Positions 50,273-60,965 are shown, counted from the first letter of the stretch. The stretch: 64,000 nt of DNA from Diacronema lutheri (GCA_019448385.1 JAGTXO010000001.1:1674001-1738000); one strand, 5' to 3'. Made by a program: numbers and translations. The notes: generated from the letters alone by a model not told the origin.

Positions 50273-52188
50273 ATGGCGGCGCGGGAGACGGCGCGCGCGC
50301 GAGAGGCGTTGCGCGCCTGGCCCGACCTCGGCGCAGCGAGCGTTCCGCTCGACGCCTACTATGCGCTCGCACAGCTTCAGGGCCGCGGGCGCGCCGCGAG
50401 CTGCGCGACGCGCGAGCGTGGCTGGGACGTGCGCGTGGCGGAAGCCGCGGTGGACGACGCCGAGTTTGCGCGCCGGCGCGACGCCGGCGAGCTGCACTCG
50501 GCGCGCGTGCTCGGCGCGAGGGCGGCAGGCATGGCGGAAGTCGAGCTCGGGCCCGAGCACGCCGACGGCATCCTCCGTTTTGGCGACGTGGTCGTGCTCC
50601 AGAGCGTGGGCACGCGCCGTTGCGCGGCGCTTGCGCCCACCGCGCGCGCCGCGCGCGCGCACTTGGTCGCGACGGGCGCTGAGGGAATCGCGGCGTGCGC
50701 GCGCACAGCGCTGCGTGTGCTGCGAGCGCCTGCGCCCCGGGCCGGCCTAACCCCCGACCCGCATGGGCGCGTGCGCTGCGGAGAGCGCGCGCTGCTATAC
50801 GTCGCGGGCCCGGTGCCCGACGCGTGGGCGGCTGGCGACGCGCGCGCAGCGGCGCGCGGCGCCGACGACGGTGGCGAGGGTGACGCGCGGCTTCTCGTCG
50901 CATCGCACGGCAACTCGCTTGATTACGCGCTTGCACTGCGCAGCCACGGGCTCGCGGCGAGCACGGCGCAGCTCGACGTGATCGCAGCGGTCGGCATGAG
51001 CGCGAACGAAATTTGCTGGTGAGAGCGCGCCGAGCGGGCCCGGGCGCGACGCAGGGGCGGCAAACGGCCGGGCAGGCGCGCGTGTGCGATTGTCGCGCCC
51101 GAGAGCCACGGCCACGCACCACGCGCGCACGGCGCAGGTCCTTTGTAAGCGCGCCGCACGGCGCGCGGGCGGGCGAGGAGCGGCGCGCAGCCCTCGCACG
51201 CGTCGAGGCGCGGGAGGCCGCCGTCGACGCGTCGGTGAGAGTTGCGTACGACGCCGCGGCCGCCACAGCGGCGACCGAGGCGCGCGCTGCGGCGGCGGGC
51301 TTGACGGCCGCCGTGGCCGCGGCCGGTCGGTCGCTGCCGCTCGAGCAGCCGCGTGGCCCGCTGCCCGCGCGCGCGCTTGCTGGCGCGCACAAGAGCCTCG
51401 CGCAGCAAGCGGGGCGGAGCGGCGGTCTCCTCGCCCCCGTTGGCAGCGCGCATTGGCCGCAGCAGGCGAACAGCGCGCCGCACGGGCGCGTGGACGCCGG
51501 CGCGCATGGCGGCGGTCCGGCCGAGGTCGAGGGGCCATTTGTGCGCGTGCGCACGCCGTTGCTGCTACGGCATTGCGCGTCAGGCCTGCTCCTCTCGCTG
51601 CCTGCGGACGGCACCGAGAGCACGGCCACACCACCGGGCGTCGCCGCGGTCCGAGCGGCCGCAGCCGCGGCCTCGGCCGCGGCGCCGACTGAGGCGCGCG
51701 CCGCCGTGGCCGCAGCCTTGGCCGCGGCGGCGGCCGGCTCGCAGCCGCGCGCGAGCGGCGTCGCGAGCCGCAGCGCGGGCGGCGCCCCGCCCTTGGCCAC
51801 CGCCGCGGCGCCCACTTTGCTAAGCACGCTCTATCCTGCCGAGCCGCCGCTGCGCGCGCTCCAAGACCCGACCGCGCGCGAGCCGCTCGAGCGCGGCGGG
51901 CCGCGCGGCGACGCGGCGGCGCGAGCGCGCGTCGAGCCGCCAGCCGTGGCTCTGTGGCTTGTGCACACCTCGGCTTCAATCGTCGACGCGCAACGACCGC
52001 AAGCGCGCGACGCGTGGCCAATCGCGGTAGGCGACGCGGTGCGCGCGCCGCGCGGCCCGCGCGAGCGAGCGCGCGCGCCGCCCGCGCGCGGCATCGTGCC
52101 GCGCGGCCAGCCCGCGGCCGCGCGTCGCGAGCGGCCACGCGACGACGAGCGCCTAGTGCTGCAGCTCCTGCAGCGTGGCAGCTCATGA
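50273..52188 (+). CDS. CFAP161: CFAP161-like flagellar protein
   Basis: Two exons, 50273-51018 and 51138-52188, join to 598 residues. Similarity to CFAP161, a microtubule inner protein of ciliary doublets, is seen in the start (WDVRVAEAAVDDAEFARRRDAGEL, like the animal VRIGNWNED block), GILRFGDVVVLQS (GYIHYGDKVMLVN), NEICW across the intron (the NCW region), and GPFVRVRTPLLLRHCASGLLLS with VALWLVHTS at the end. The second half carries Ala-rich insertions that make it about twice the animal length. The match is moderate in any one block, but block order is conserved. Its divergent pairing with CFAP119 supports an axonemal role. Confidence 0.7.
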
Positions 52189-52337
52189 CCCTCCCCTCGC
52201 GCCACCTACTGCTGGCGCGCACGGGGTCGTCCCACCCCGTGTTTGAGGACCGCGCTCACGCCTGCCCGCGCCTGATTGCAAGGCCAACAGCGCTGTTGGC
52301 CTTGAATTTAAAAGTGAGAGCCAGTTCGCCGCCAGCG

Positions 52338-53919
52338 ATGGAGGCCGGCGGCGGCGGCTCGACCCGGGAGACCGTTCCGGCGCCGCTGCGCGTCGACTCG
52401 TCGCGGGCGACGTACGCCAGTGCGCCGCGCACGCTCGCGTCGCGCGCAAACTCGGCCCAGCGCCTCGCGCATGCCGACGACGATGCGCAGCGCTCGATGG
52501 GGATCGCCACCTTCTCCGAATACTACACGCTCTCGTTCGACCTGCGCAAGATGGCCAACCTTGCGTCGATCGCCTTCTTCTCGTCGCTCGGCGTGCTGCT
52601 GCGCTTCGGCGCGGGCGTATTCTTCTCCGACTACCTGCAGGCCACCGTATCGACAATCGAGCGCGACGCGTCGGGCATCCTCTTCCACGACCTGATGGTC
52701 AACGTGCTCGGCAGTTGGATGATGGGCCTCTTCGCCGCCTTCCGCGCCGAGATCCAGGGCTTCTCGCCCGCGCTATACGTCGGCCTGACGACTGGCCTGT
52801 GCGGCTGCGCGACCACTTTCTCCGCGTGGGTCAGCTCTATGGTCGTGCTCGCGTGGGACTTTGACGACGGCTGCGCGCTCTACCCGTTCTCGGCGGTGCT
52901 CGGCAATGTCATCGGTTTTGGCCTCGCCTACTCGGCGCACGCCGTCGGGCAGCACTTTGCCACGTGCCTGCGACACGGCTCGGCGGCCTGGCGCGGCTCT
53001 GCGCGCGCCGCGCAGCTCCTCGTGCCGGACAATGGCGCGGTGCTGACGGCGGGCGTGCTCGCGCACAAGGCGGGCGCGGCGCGGCCGTCCGGCGCACCGC
53101 CCTCGCCCGCGTCGCTGCGCTCCGCACGCTCGGAGGTGCCGGTGATCTCGGAGGCGGGGGACGACGACGTGGGCGCGCTCGTCACCGAGGAGCGAGGCGC
53201 GGCCGCGCCCGAGCTCAACCGCGGCGTGGTGCGCTATTTTTACGAGTGGGATGTCACGTCAGAGTGCTGGGAGCGGATGCGGCTGGGAGTGACCGTGCTG
53301 CTCTGGCTCTCGGTGGCGGGTGTGTACATTGCGCTCTACGTGCAGGCGGCGCAACGTGCGGCGCGGCGTGCGCGTGCACGCGCGCGTGCCCGCCGCACGC
53401 CGCGCTCGCGCGCGCGCGCTCACGCGGCCTGCATCGCCGCCGCCGCCGCGCGCAGAGCGCGAGCGCGTGCTGCTGCTCGCGTGCATCATCGCGCCGGTCG
53501 GCGCGTGGCTACGATACGTGATCACGTTCTCGAACAAGAACACGCCCACGTTCCCGCTGTACACGTACCTGTGCAACCTGGTGAGCACCGTCCTGTCCAT
53601 CCTCATCTACGTGGCGCTCACAAAGGTGATCCCGGCCGGCGCAGAGCGTCTCGGCGAGCGCGCGCAGTTTCGGCTCAACGAGTGGCTGCTCGCGCTCAGC
53701 CTCGGCTTCTGCGGCTGTCTCTCGACTGTCTCGAGCTTCGTGCACGAGGTCGCGATGCTCTGGGAGAAGGCGACGCTGTACGACGCCTACTTCTACGCGC
53801 TCACGACGCTCGTCTCGGTGCACGTCATCTGCCTCGCGTTCCTCCTCCCCTTCTCCGTGCACTTTTCCGAGTGCGAGAACGGGCCGGCGCTCGGCGCGGC
53901 GGGCGGCGGGCACACCTGA
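52338..53919 (+). CDS. FEX: Fluoride exporter FEX (two-domain Fluc/CrcB)
   Basis: Two exons, 52338-53355 and 53456-53919, give 493 residues. Eukaryotic FEX is one chain holding two CrcB-type domains in opposite orientation that expels fluoride at the plasma membrane. Domain 1 (about 70-211) shows MVNVLGSWMMGL (pore Asn helix) and GLTTGLCGCATTFSAW, the broken helix with TTFS. Domain 2 (about 340-480) shows TYLCNLVSTVLS and LSLGFCGCLSTVSSFVHE. A linker of about 110 residues joins them, including a membrane helix (VLLWLSVAGVYIALYV) near residue 325. The N-terminal 65 residues are cytosolic. The splice restores AAQQRERVLLLAC. Its stop is 13 bp from the next gene's stop. Confidence 0.92.
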
Positions 53920-53932
53920 TTGTATCATAATT

Positions 53933-54928
53933 TTACGCGCGCTCGACGACTGCGGCACCGAGCGCCATGACAAGCAGAAAGTTGGCAATCTCGCCAAACG
54001 GGCGCGAGCGGTGCGCAAGGTTGAGGAGCAGCGAGCAGGCGGCGAGGGCGAGGTGCACGTGCCCCACGACTCGCGCGGCCGCGAGTGTGGAGACGGCCAT
54101 GAGCAGCTGGTTGAGCAGCAGCATCGTGCGCTGGCGCAGGATGCGCCGTTTCACCAGCGTCTGCAGGAAGAACTCGTGCGTGTACGCTGTGTTGAGCGCG
54201 AGCCAGTACAGCCGAAAGCTCGGGTGCGCGGTGAGCGGCAGCTCGCCGCGCGCGAGCCGTTCGCCAGAGGGCGCGCCTCGAAACGCGACGGTCACGTTGA
54301 GGCCGTGGAGCAGCACGTGCTTGTAGAGGAGATACTGGTATTTTTTGAGGCGATAAAGCACCGCGACTAGCGTGCGCGCGCCCTTGCTCGCCTTGTCGGT
54401 GCTGTAGTTGTCCGAGAAACGGTTGACAGGGAAGCGGTCGCGAACGAGCCACGGCGACGTTGCGAGGGTCGCGAGCGCGAGGCGCGCACGCAGGCCGAGC
54501 GGCGCAAGCGACGGCGGCGGCGCGGTGACGAGGTGCAAAAAGCCGATCTGGAACAGGTTGAGCCACTGATAGAATGCGTGCTCGATCATCTCCGAGAAGG
54601 TGACAGTCGCGTCCGGCTCGAGCGCGCCCGACGCGGCGTTCCTCACCGCCTCGTGGTGGCGCCGAAAGTCGAAGGCGGCGCTCAGCGTGAGGGCGAGTCC
54701 GAGCAAGGAGAGAACAACATCGAACGCAACGCGCGAAAACGTGCCTGTCGGCGCGGCGACATCGGCGAACCCGACGAGCAGCCACGCAAGGTAGGCCGCG
54801 CCAAACAGGCGGTGGCGCCGGCCGTACCGGCCCCAAAACAGGCGTGGTACGGCCGGCGCGATGATGCCGAGCAGCACGGCAAAAAAGGCGCCAAAGCCGG
54901 CGGTCGCGACGTCAGCGTCCACGCGCAT
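53933..54928 (-). CDS. Multi-pass membrane protein, unknown
   Basis: Intronless, 331 residues from the ATG at 54928 (the frame is open to 55156, so an upstream start is possible). About seven hydrophobic segments are visible, including FGAFFAVLLGIIAPAVPRLF, FGAAYLAWLLVGFADVAA, VVLSLLGLALTLSAAF, and two near the C-terminus. Between them lies a conserved-looking cytosolic block with MIEHAFYQWLNLFQIGFLH and RFPVNRFSDNY. I do not recognise a characterised family. It is tail-to-tail with FEX with only 13 bp between stop codons, so the two mRNAs' 3' ends must overlap. Confidence 0.68.
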   Translation of the reverse strand: MRVDADVATAGFGAFFAVLLGIIAPAVPRLFWGRYGRRHRLFGAAYLAWLLVGFADVAAPTGTFSRVAFDVVLSLLGLALTLSAAFDFRRHHEAVRNAASGALEPDATVTFSEMIEHAFYQWLNLFQIGFLHLVTAPPPSLAPLGLRARLALATLATSPWLVRDRFPVNRFSDNYSTDKASKGARTLVAVLYRLKKYQYLLYKHVLLHGLNVTVAFRGAPSGERLARGELPLTAHPSFRLYWLALNTAYTHEFFLQTLVKRRILRQRTMLLLNQLLMAVSTLAAARVVGHVHLALAACSLLLNLAHRSRPFGEIANFLLVMALGAAVVERA

Positions 54929-55501
54929 TCGCGCCGCGGCGCCCGCGTCAAGGGGACCGAGGCTGTTGGTTAAAACTTGATTCGCATTCAAAGCGCGGGA
55001 AAGAATCGTGCCCGCCGGTCGACTACAAGCGCCAAGCGCCAAGCGCTCGTGGCGCCGCCCCTGCACGTCAGCGAGCAACCGGACGCCAACCAGCAGCGCG
55101 CCTCGCCGAGCGGCAGCAAACAGCTGGTCCACCCCGCTTCTCGTGCACGCTGGCACTACGCGCTTGTACGCGGCGGCGGGGAGAGCACAGGCTTGCGGCG
55201 GTTGCTGCGCTCGAGACGAACGTCAACGCATTGCGCGGCACCCGGTTCATGGCAGCGCACTCACTCTTACGCTCATCCGCCGCGGGGGCGCCGACAGAGC
55301 TGTGCGACATCTCAACGCCGCAGCGGCGCGACGGGTGCAGCAGCGCCGTCATTTGTCGGCGACTCTCCGGTTCGGCGCCGCGAGCCACGCTACGCAGACG
55401 CTGGTGGCTTCGCAGCGCGCGCCGCGGCACGCTCTGACCTTCGCGTGAGCAGCCGCCGGAGCAGCACGGCTGCACGGCGGCACGCGCTCGTGCGGCACAG
55501 C
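54929..55501. other. Intergenic region
   Basis: About 570 bp between two minus-strand genes. Open frames occur on both strands but have low-complexity, Arg/Ala-rich translations. I see no supported gene or RNA; it should hold the promoter of the membrane protein gene. Confidence 0.5.
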
Positions 55502-58500
55502 TCACGCGGCATGGATGATGAGCGGCGCGTTGCCAATCAGCGACATGTTGATGCCGATCTCGGCGCGCAGCCGCGAATGCGACGCGCGCCTGCCCTCCGC
55601 CGACCGGTCCGTGAGTGCGCCCGACGCGAGCTGGCCCGGCGCGGGAGCGACGTCATGGCGATCCGAACCCTGCACAGCGCGCGCACCGCAGCGCGCGCCA
55701 CGCACGGACGAGCAACGCCGCGTTCGCGCCGAAGGCGCATCGTGAGCGCGCACGCCGCAGCAACTGGCGCATGCGCAGAGCGCGAGCTGCGGCCGCGACC
55801 CGCTCTCGCGTGACCCGACGCGAGCTGGCGCATGCGCTGAGCGCGAGGAGAGGAGAAAGGGGGCCGAACGGGCAGGCACGCGATATGGCTGACTCGCCGC
55901 GTGCGCACCCTTTTGGCGGCGAGCGAGAGCTGACGCGCCTTGTCCTGCCGCCTGCTGTTGGGCGCAACCACCGACTCTGAAAGCCGGCGCCCTCGGTTGG
56001 TGCTCGCCCGCTCAAGCGACTCGTCGAGCGCGCGCGGGAGCAGCACGGCCGTGCTGCGGCGCAGCGCGTCGCGCTCGAGGCGCCGCTGCGCGCGCGCGCG
56101 CGCGCCGGGCGCACGGCGTGGGTTGGGTGAGGGGGGGGGGGGGGTTGGCGTGGGGTACGATCGCACACCGTGCGGGTGACTTGCGCGCGCCCAGCCGCGC
56201 GGTGCGGCGGCGTGGCTTCGCGCGCCAAGCCGGACTGCAACGCCGGGCGGGCGGGTGCGCGCCAGCCGCCCGCACCTGCACGGCCGACTTGGCGCCGCGC
56301 GCCGTCTCCTCTTTAGCGAGCGGCGCGGAGAGCTCGGCGACGATCGCCTTGCGCTCCTCGTCGACCGACCTGCGCGCGGCGAGCGTCGTCGCGACCGTCT
56401 CGGCGACGCGCGCCGTGTGCTCCGACGAGCGGCGGACGCGCGCGGCGAGCGCGGCCTCGCGCGCGGCGGCGGCCGCATCGAGCCGCTGCTGCAGCGCCTC
56501 GGGCGACGGCTCGGTCGTCGCCCTGCGCGGCGTGATCGGCGGCTGCTTGCCGCTGCCCTCGCCGACGGGCACCTCGATCACCTTGCCCTCGACGCTCTTG
56601 CGCAGCGTCGCGCGCGCCGACATGCGCGCCTCGACGAGCCGCTCCTCGCGCCGTGCGGCGACGCGCGCGGCCTTGTCGCCGACGCGCGCGCGCAGCTGCT
56701 CGAGCCGTTCGGCCTCGTCACGCCTCTTCGCGTCGGCCGCCTCCTTGGTGCGCGCGTAACGCGACGCGTTGGGCTGCACGCGCGCCTCGAGCAGCAGCTT
56801 GTTCCGTTTGCCCTCCGCGAGGCCGAGCGCAATCTCGATCGACTCCATCGTGATCGCGCGCTCGCGCCGGCGCTCGGCGTCGAGCTCGAGGCGGCGCTGT
56901 ACCGCCGACTTTGGCTCGAACTGCGCGCGGCGCTCGGCGAGCGCGCGCTCGGCGGAGAAGGGGGCCGACAGGTCTTCGACGGTCGCGCGCCGCTCGCGCT
57001 CCTTGGCCGCGCGCGCGCTCGCCACCCCGCTGACCGCCTCGGACACGCGGCTGTTGTGCTCCGCCGCAGCAGCTGCAACCTCACTCAACTGCTGCACACG
57101 CCGCGCCTCGGCGGCGGCGAGCGCCTCGTCGACGGCACGCGGCCTGTCGCGCGCCTCCTGCGCGTACTGCTCGAGCCGGAGCTGCGCGCGCGTGGCGGGC
57201 GCGCGCGACGCAGCGCGGTTCTGTGCGGCCACGCGCGGCGCGATGGGGGTGGCTGCCGGCGGCCGTCGCGGCGCGGCGTCCGGCGGGGCACGGCGCGCGG
57301 AGTGCTCACCCGCACGGACGGCTTGTCCTCGTTCGCAACCGCCGCCGCCGCCGCCTTCGCCGCGCTGATCTCGTCGGCGAGCGGCGCGGAGAGCTCGGCG
57401 ACGATCGCCTTGCGCTCCTCGTCGACCGACCTGCGCGCGGCGAGCGTCGTCGCGACCGTCTCGGCGACGCGCGCCGTGTGCTCCGACGAGCGGCGGACGC
57501 GCGCGGCGAGCGCGGCCTCGCGCGCGGCGGCGGCCGCATCGAGCCGCTGCTGCAGCGCCTCGGGCGACGGCTCGGTCGTCGCCCTGCGCGGCGTGATCGG
57601 CGGCTGCTTGCCGCTGCCCTCGCCGACGGGCACCTCGATCACCTTGCCCTCGACCGTATGCCGGTGGAATGCGCGGGCCGTGTCGCGCTCCTCGCGCAGC
57701 CGGTCCTCGCGATTGAGCGCCACGCGCGCCATCTTCTCTTTGTGCGCCGCGCCCAGCTCAAGCTGTCGAAAGTTGTCGAGGAAGCGCTTGGCGGCGGCGA
57801 TTCGCTTGGCGCGCTGCACGTGCCGCATGTTTGGCGCAACGCGCTCTTCCGTCAGGAGCTTGATGCGGTTGAACTCGGCCGACTTGAGCGAGAGCTGGAT
57901 CTCCTCGGCCGTCAGCTGCCTGCTCGGCGTCCGACGCTCGAGGCGCTCCTGCGCACGCGGCGCGCGCGCACGGCGGCGACGCTTCGCGTCGCGCGCGCGT
58001 GGACGCGACGCGCGTGCGCGCGTCCGGCGCGCGCCACGCGGCGCACCATGACCGCGGGCTTCTTGGTCGGCGACGGGCCGCTGTTCTTGCCAAACATTGC
58101 GGAGAGCGCTTCGACCTCCGCACGGCGCTGCTCCTCCTTGGATCGGCGCGCCGAATTGATGGCCGCGACCGCCTCCGCCACCTTGACGTTGTGCTCCGAC
58201 GCGGAGGCCTTGCGCGACTCGATAAAGGCGAGGGCGAGCCTCTCGGCTTCACGCTCGCGCTCGAAAATCTTCGCGGCGAGCGCCTGCTGCGCGCGCTCGC
58301 GCCGCTCGCGCGCCTGCTCGCCGAGCACGACGGACGAGCGCTTGCCCTTCTCGGAGCGCGTCGAGAGCTCGCGCGCGTGCTTGGCGCTTGCCACCTCAAG
58401 CCTTTCCTCAAGCTGTTCCTCACTCCTCCTGTCCGATGCCTTGCCACGAGCGCTCAGCTTTGGCGGTGTGCCCGTGCCCTCCGTCATCTTGATCTCCCAC

Positions 58501-58523
58501 TGGCCGTGCGTGCCGGTCGCCAT
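55502..58523 (-). CDS. Repeated stathmin-like domain protein
   Basis: Five exons, 58523-58047, 57948-57310, 57220-56276, 56085-55909 and 55669-55502, join in phase to 801 residues. The N-terminal half is built of stathmin-like units: each has a Pro-rich cap (EVPVGEGSGKQPPITP, compare the stathmin SPPKK region), then a long charged helix starting PEALQQRLDAAAAAREAALA and ending in EHTARVAETVA, as in the tubulin-binding helix of stathmin. A degenerate unit is in exon 1 (QWEIKMTEGTGTPPKL). The exon 2 and exon 3 copies are encoded by a perfect 278-bp DNA duplication. Introns are 98, 89, 190 and 239 bp. Likely role: binding tubulin or cytoskeletal scaffolding; this is inference. Confidence 0.68.
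56316..56593. repeat. 278-bp duplication, copy A (stathmin-like gene exon 3)
   Basis: Appears identical by eye to 57377-57654, 1061 bp away in the same orientation. It encodes one full stathmin-like unit. Perfect identity at all codon positions indicates very recent duplication or gene conversion, or an assembly artefact. Confidence 0.88.
57377..57654. repeat. 278-bp duplication, copy B (stathmin-like gene exon 2)
   Basis: Partner of 56316-56593. Sequence diverges immediately outside the copy on both sides, so its boundaries are sharp and lie within exons. Confidence 0.88.
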
Positions 58524-58847
58524 CGCGCCGAGGCCGTGAGAGGCAGCGAGCCGATGCGGGCCGTCGGCCGCCGACCCAAAAATAATACGACGAGTGGAGA
58601 AAAAGGAAAAGGAAAAGGGGGAAAGGAGAAAAAATTGGAAAAGGAGAAAAATATATATACAATATCCAGCCTCGGCCCCGTGCGCGCCCCTCCTGCTGAC
58701 CCGCCTGTAAGCGTCGTTAGTATATACATTTTTGAACAGCTGCGAGGCGCCGTGGTCCCCGTCGGCGCGGCGCGCGCCGGCGCGGCCGTGCCGGCCGGCA
58801 GCTTCGGAACGCCGGCTGCCTTGACGGCGCCTGCCTTAGCCATCCAG

Positions 58848-59740
58848 GCTGCGCCCTCGCGCTCTGCTGGCCGCGCTCCGCGCGCCCCGCCGCCCCTGCC
58901 CATCGACTGCGCCGGCACCGCGAACAACGTACTTTTCGCCCCGGTCGGTGGGTTTGGGGGTGGCGGGGCGCGCGCGCACGGCCGCACGAGCGACGGCGGC
59001 GTGGCCTTCTCTACGACGAAACCTTCGCTTGCGACGGCTGCGCCCTCGCGCTCTGATGGCCGCGCTCCGCGCGCCCCGCCGCCCCTGCCCATCGACTGCG
59101 CCGGCACCGCGAACAACGTACTTTTCGCCCCGGTCGGTGGGTTTGGGGGTGGCGGGGCGCGCGCGCACGGCCGCACGAGCGACGGCGGCGTGGCCTTCTC
59201 TACGACGAAACCTTCGCTTGCGACGGCTGCGCCCTCGCGCTCTGCTGGCCGCGCTCCGCGCGCCCCGCCGCCCCTGCCCATCGACTGCGCCGGCACCGCG
59301 AACAACGTACTTTTCGCCCCGGTCGGTGGGTTTGGGGGTGGCGGGGCGCGCGCGCACGGCCGCACGAGCGACGGCGGCGTGGCCTTCTCTACGACGAAAC
59401 CTTCGCTTGCGACGGCTGCGCCCTCGCGCTCTGATGGCCGCGCTCCGCGCGCCCCGCCGCCCCTGCCCATCGACTGCGCCGGCACCGCGAACAACGTACT
59501 TTTCGCCCCGGTCGGTGGGTTTGGGGGTGGCGGGGCGCGCGCGCACGGCCGCACGAGCGACGGCGGCGTGGCCTTCTCTACGACGAAACCTTCGCTTGCG
59601 ACGGCTGCGCCCTCGCGCTCTGCTGGCCGCGCTCCGCGCGCCCCGCCGCCCCTGCCCATCGACTGCGCCGGCACCGCGAACAACGTACTTTTCGCCCCGG
59701 TCGGTGGGTTTGGGGATGGCGGGGCGCGCGTGCGCGGCCA
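58848..59740. repeat. 189-bp tandem array, five copies
   Basis: Unit starts (gctgcgccctcgc) lie at 58848, 59037, 59226, 59415 and 59604, exactly 189 bp apart; the fifth copy degenerates after about 59720. Copies 1, 3 and 5 read tctgctggc and copies 2 and 4 tctgatggc, an alternation that implies doubling of a two-unit block. As 189 is a multiple of three, long open frames run through it on both strands, with equal GC bias at third positions, so I cannot tell which, if any, is translated. One plus frame gives a Gly/Pro-rich 63-residue repeat. Confidence 0.93.
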
Positions 59741-60026
59741 CGCGGCCAGCATCGCGGCGCTTGCCACGCTGGCGGCGGGTGGCGGTACGCTTCGCGGCGG
59801 CGGCAGGGGGCTGCGACGCGGCGGGGAGGGCGGCGGCTCGCTGGCGGCGGGCGTCGCGCTCTGCAGCGGCGGCGGGCGGCTTGGCGACGTGGCAGGCGGC
59901 GGCTCGGGGGTGGCGGTCGTCGCCGACGATCTTCGGGCCTCGGCGTGCGCGTGCGCGTCGGCCGGTGGTGTGATTGACGGCGGCCACCGGTGCGGCGGCG
60001 CGCGGGCGGCGGCGCGCGGTGGCTAG
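59741..60026 (+). other. Gly/Ala-rich open frame tail downstream of the array
   Basis: The plus frame that passes through the array continues with Gly-rich sequence and ends with a stop at 60024-60026 (ending AAARGG). The DNA around this stop resembles that around 61331, so the two ends may be paralogous. No start codon or splice site is certain, so I do not call it a gene. Confidence 0.35.
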
Positions 60027-60090
60027 GCGCGAGTGGGCCTTTGGGCCTGCTCCGCCTGGCGCCTCGCTGCGCACTTCCTGACCCCATCTG

Positions 60091-60723
60091 TTGACCCGTC
60101 GGAAAGCGTCGTTAGTATTTGACTACAAGTGCTACCGGGGGGGCGCTGTCGCGGTGGGGGGTATCGCGCCGCCTCGGCGAGGGTGGCCGTGCGGCTTCTG
60201 CCGCGCGCCCGCTCTCGTCGGGGCAGGCGACGGGCCTTGCCCGTGGTGCGCCGCTTCCCTCGTTTTCGATCAGTGCCTCTTCCTCCGGGGCGTGCGGCCG
60301 CCCGCCGGCGTCTTTGGCCTGCAGCCCGAGCACGGCGAGCCCGCGCGCTACGGCGACCGGTGGCCTCGCCGTGAGGCGGGCGCCGCGCGGCGGTTTTGGG
60401 GGCTGCTCGATGGCGCTCTGGCTCGTCGTGACCGGGGCCTTGCCTTCATCTGGCTCGGCTTCTTTGTCGCTGCGGACGCGCGCGATCCCGGTGACATTCC
60501 CTTTGCCTGCGTACGCCGGGCGGAGCATCGGTGGTTCGCGACTTTGGCCGCCGACGTGCTCTGGGCTGGCGATGAAGGCTGGTTCCCGCACGTCGACGCG
60601 GCGGTGCGAGCTGTCGACGCGGCTCGGCCGTCCGCCCGCCTGGACGATGGCGAACGGCCCCTCGGTGGCTACTACTCGGACGACGCAGGCACGGTCTTCG
60701 AGGACGACGGTGGCGATTACTAG
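60091..60723 (+). CDS. Zinc-ribbon-like open frame without a Met, unknown
   Basis: A 210-codon plus-strand frame with strongly biased codons and a protein-like composition, but no methionine anywhere; the first codon in the open stretch is TTG. It has a CxxC pair and a second one (PCGFCRAP and PCPWCAAS), fitting a small zinc ribbon, then a folded-looking segment rich in Trp and Phe (FIWLGFFVAADARD, EHRWFATLAADVLWAGDEGWFP), and an acidic end (GTVFEDDGGDY). It may be an internal exon, a gene fragment or the 3' exon of a gene whose first exon is upstream. A minus-strand frame also spans it but is less convincing. Function unknown. Confidence 0.42.
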   Translation: MTRRKASLVFDYKCYRGGAVAVGGIAPPRRGWPCGFCRAPALVGAGDGPCPWCAASLVFDQCLFLRGVRPPAGVFGLQPEHGEPARYGDRWPRREAGAARRFWGLLDGALARRDRGLAFIWLGFFVAADARDPGDIPFACVRRAEHRWFATLAADVLWAGDEGWFPHVDAAVRAVDAARPSARLDDGERPLGGYYSDDAGTVFEDDGGDY

Positions 60724-60831
60724 GACGGGCGTGCCGGTGGCGGCGCCTTCCCACAAGACTTTCAAGATCCCCGCTCGCGATGCGCACTCGTTTGTTCGCG
60801 AGATGGGGGGACCGTGCCGGCTGCCGCCGCG

Positions 60832-60860
60832 GGTCCCACACGTTTTACGCGTGTGGGACC
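60832..60860. terminator. Perfect 11-bp hairpin followed by a T run
   Basis: Inverted repeat ggtcccacacg / cgtgtgggacc with a 7-nt loop (ttttacg), then tgtttttgg. It lies about 110 bp past the zinc-ribbon frame's stop. The layout resembles an intrinsic terminator or a 3'-end hairpin; its meaning in a nuclear genome is unclear. Confidence 0.6.
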
Positions 60861-60965
60861 TGTTTTTGGTGTTCCCAAGTAAGGCCGTCGTCATCGTGAG
60901 GTGCCCTCAATTGTCCCCCGTCTCGCGCTTCAGGAACCCTCTGCTGTCTGCTCCCGCCTCTGCCT

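Noticed and set aside
55008-55448. Plus-strand frame in the 54.9-55.5 kb gap
   Set aside because: Low-complexity translation, no start context or homology signal.
59226-59604. The 189-bp array as a CRISPR array
   Set aside because: Units are contiguous and near identical with no unique spacers, and this is a eukaryotic genome.
58484-59767. Minus-strand frame through the 189-bp array, apparently adjoining the stathmin-like gene
   Set aside because: All six frames are open because the unit is a multiple of three without stops; no independent support for this one.
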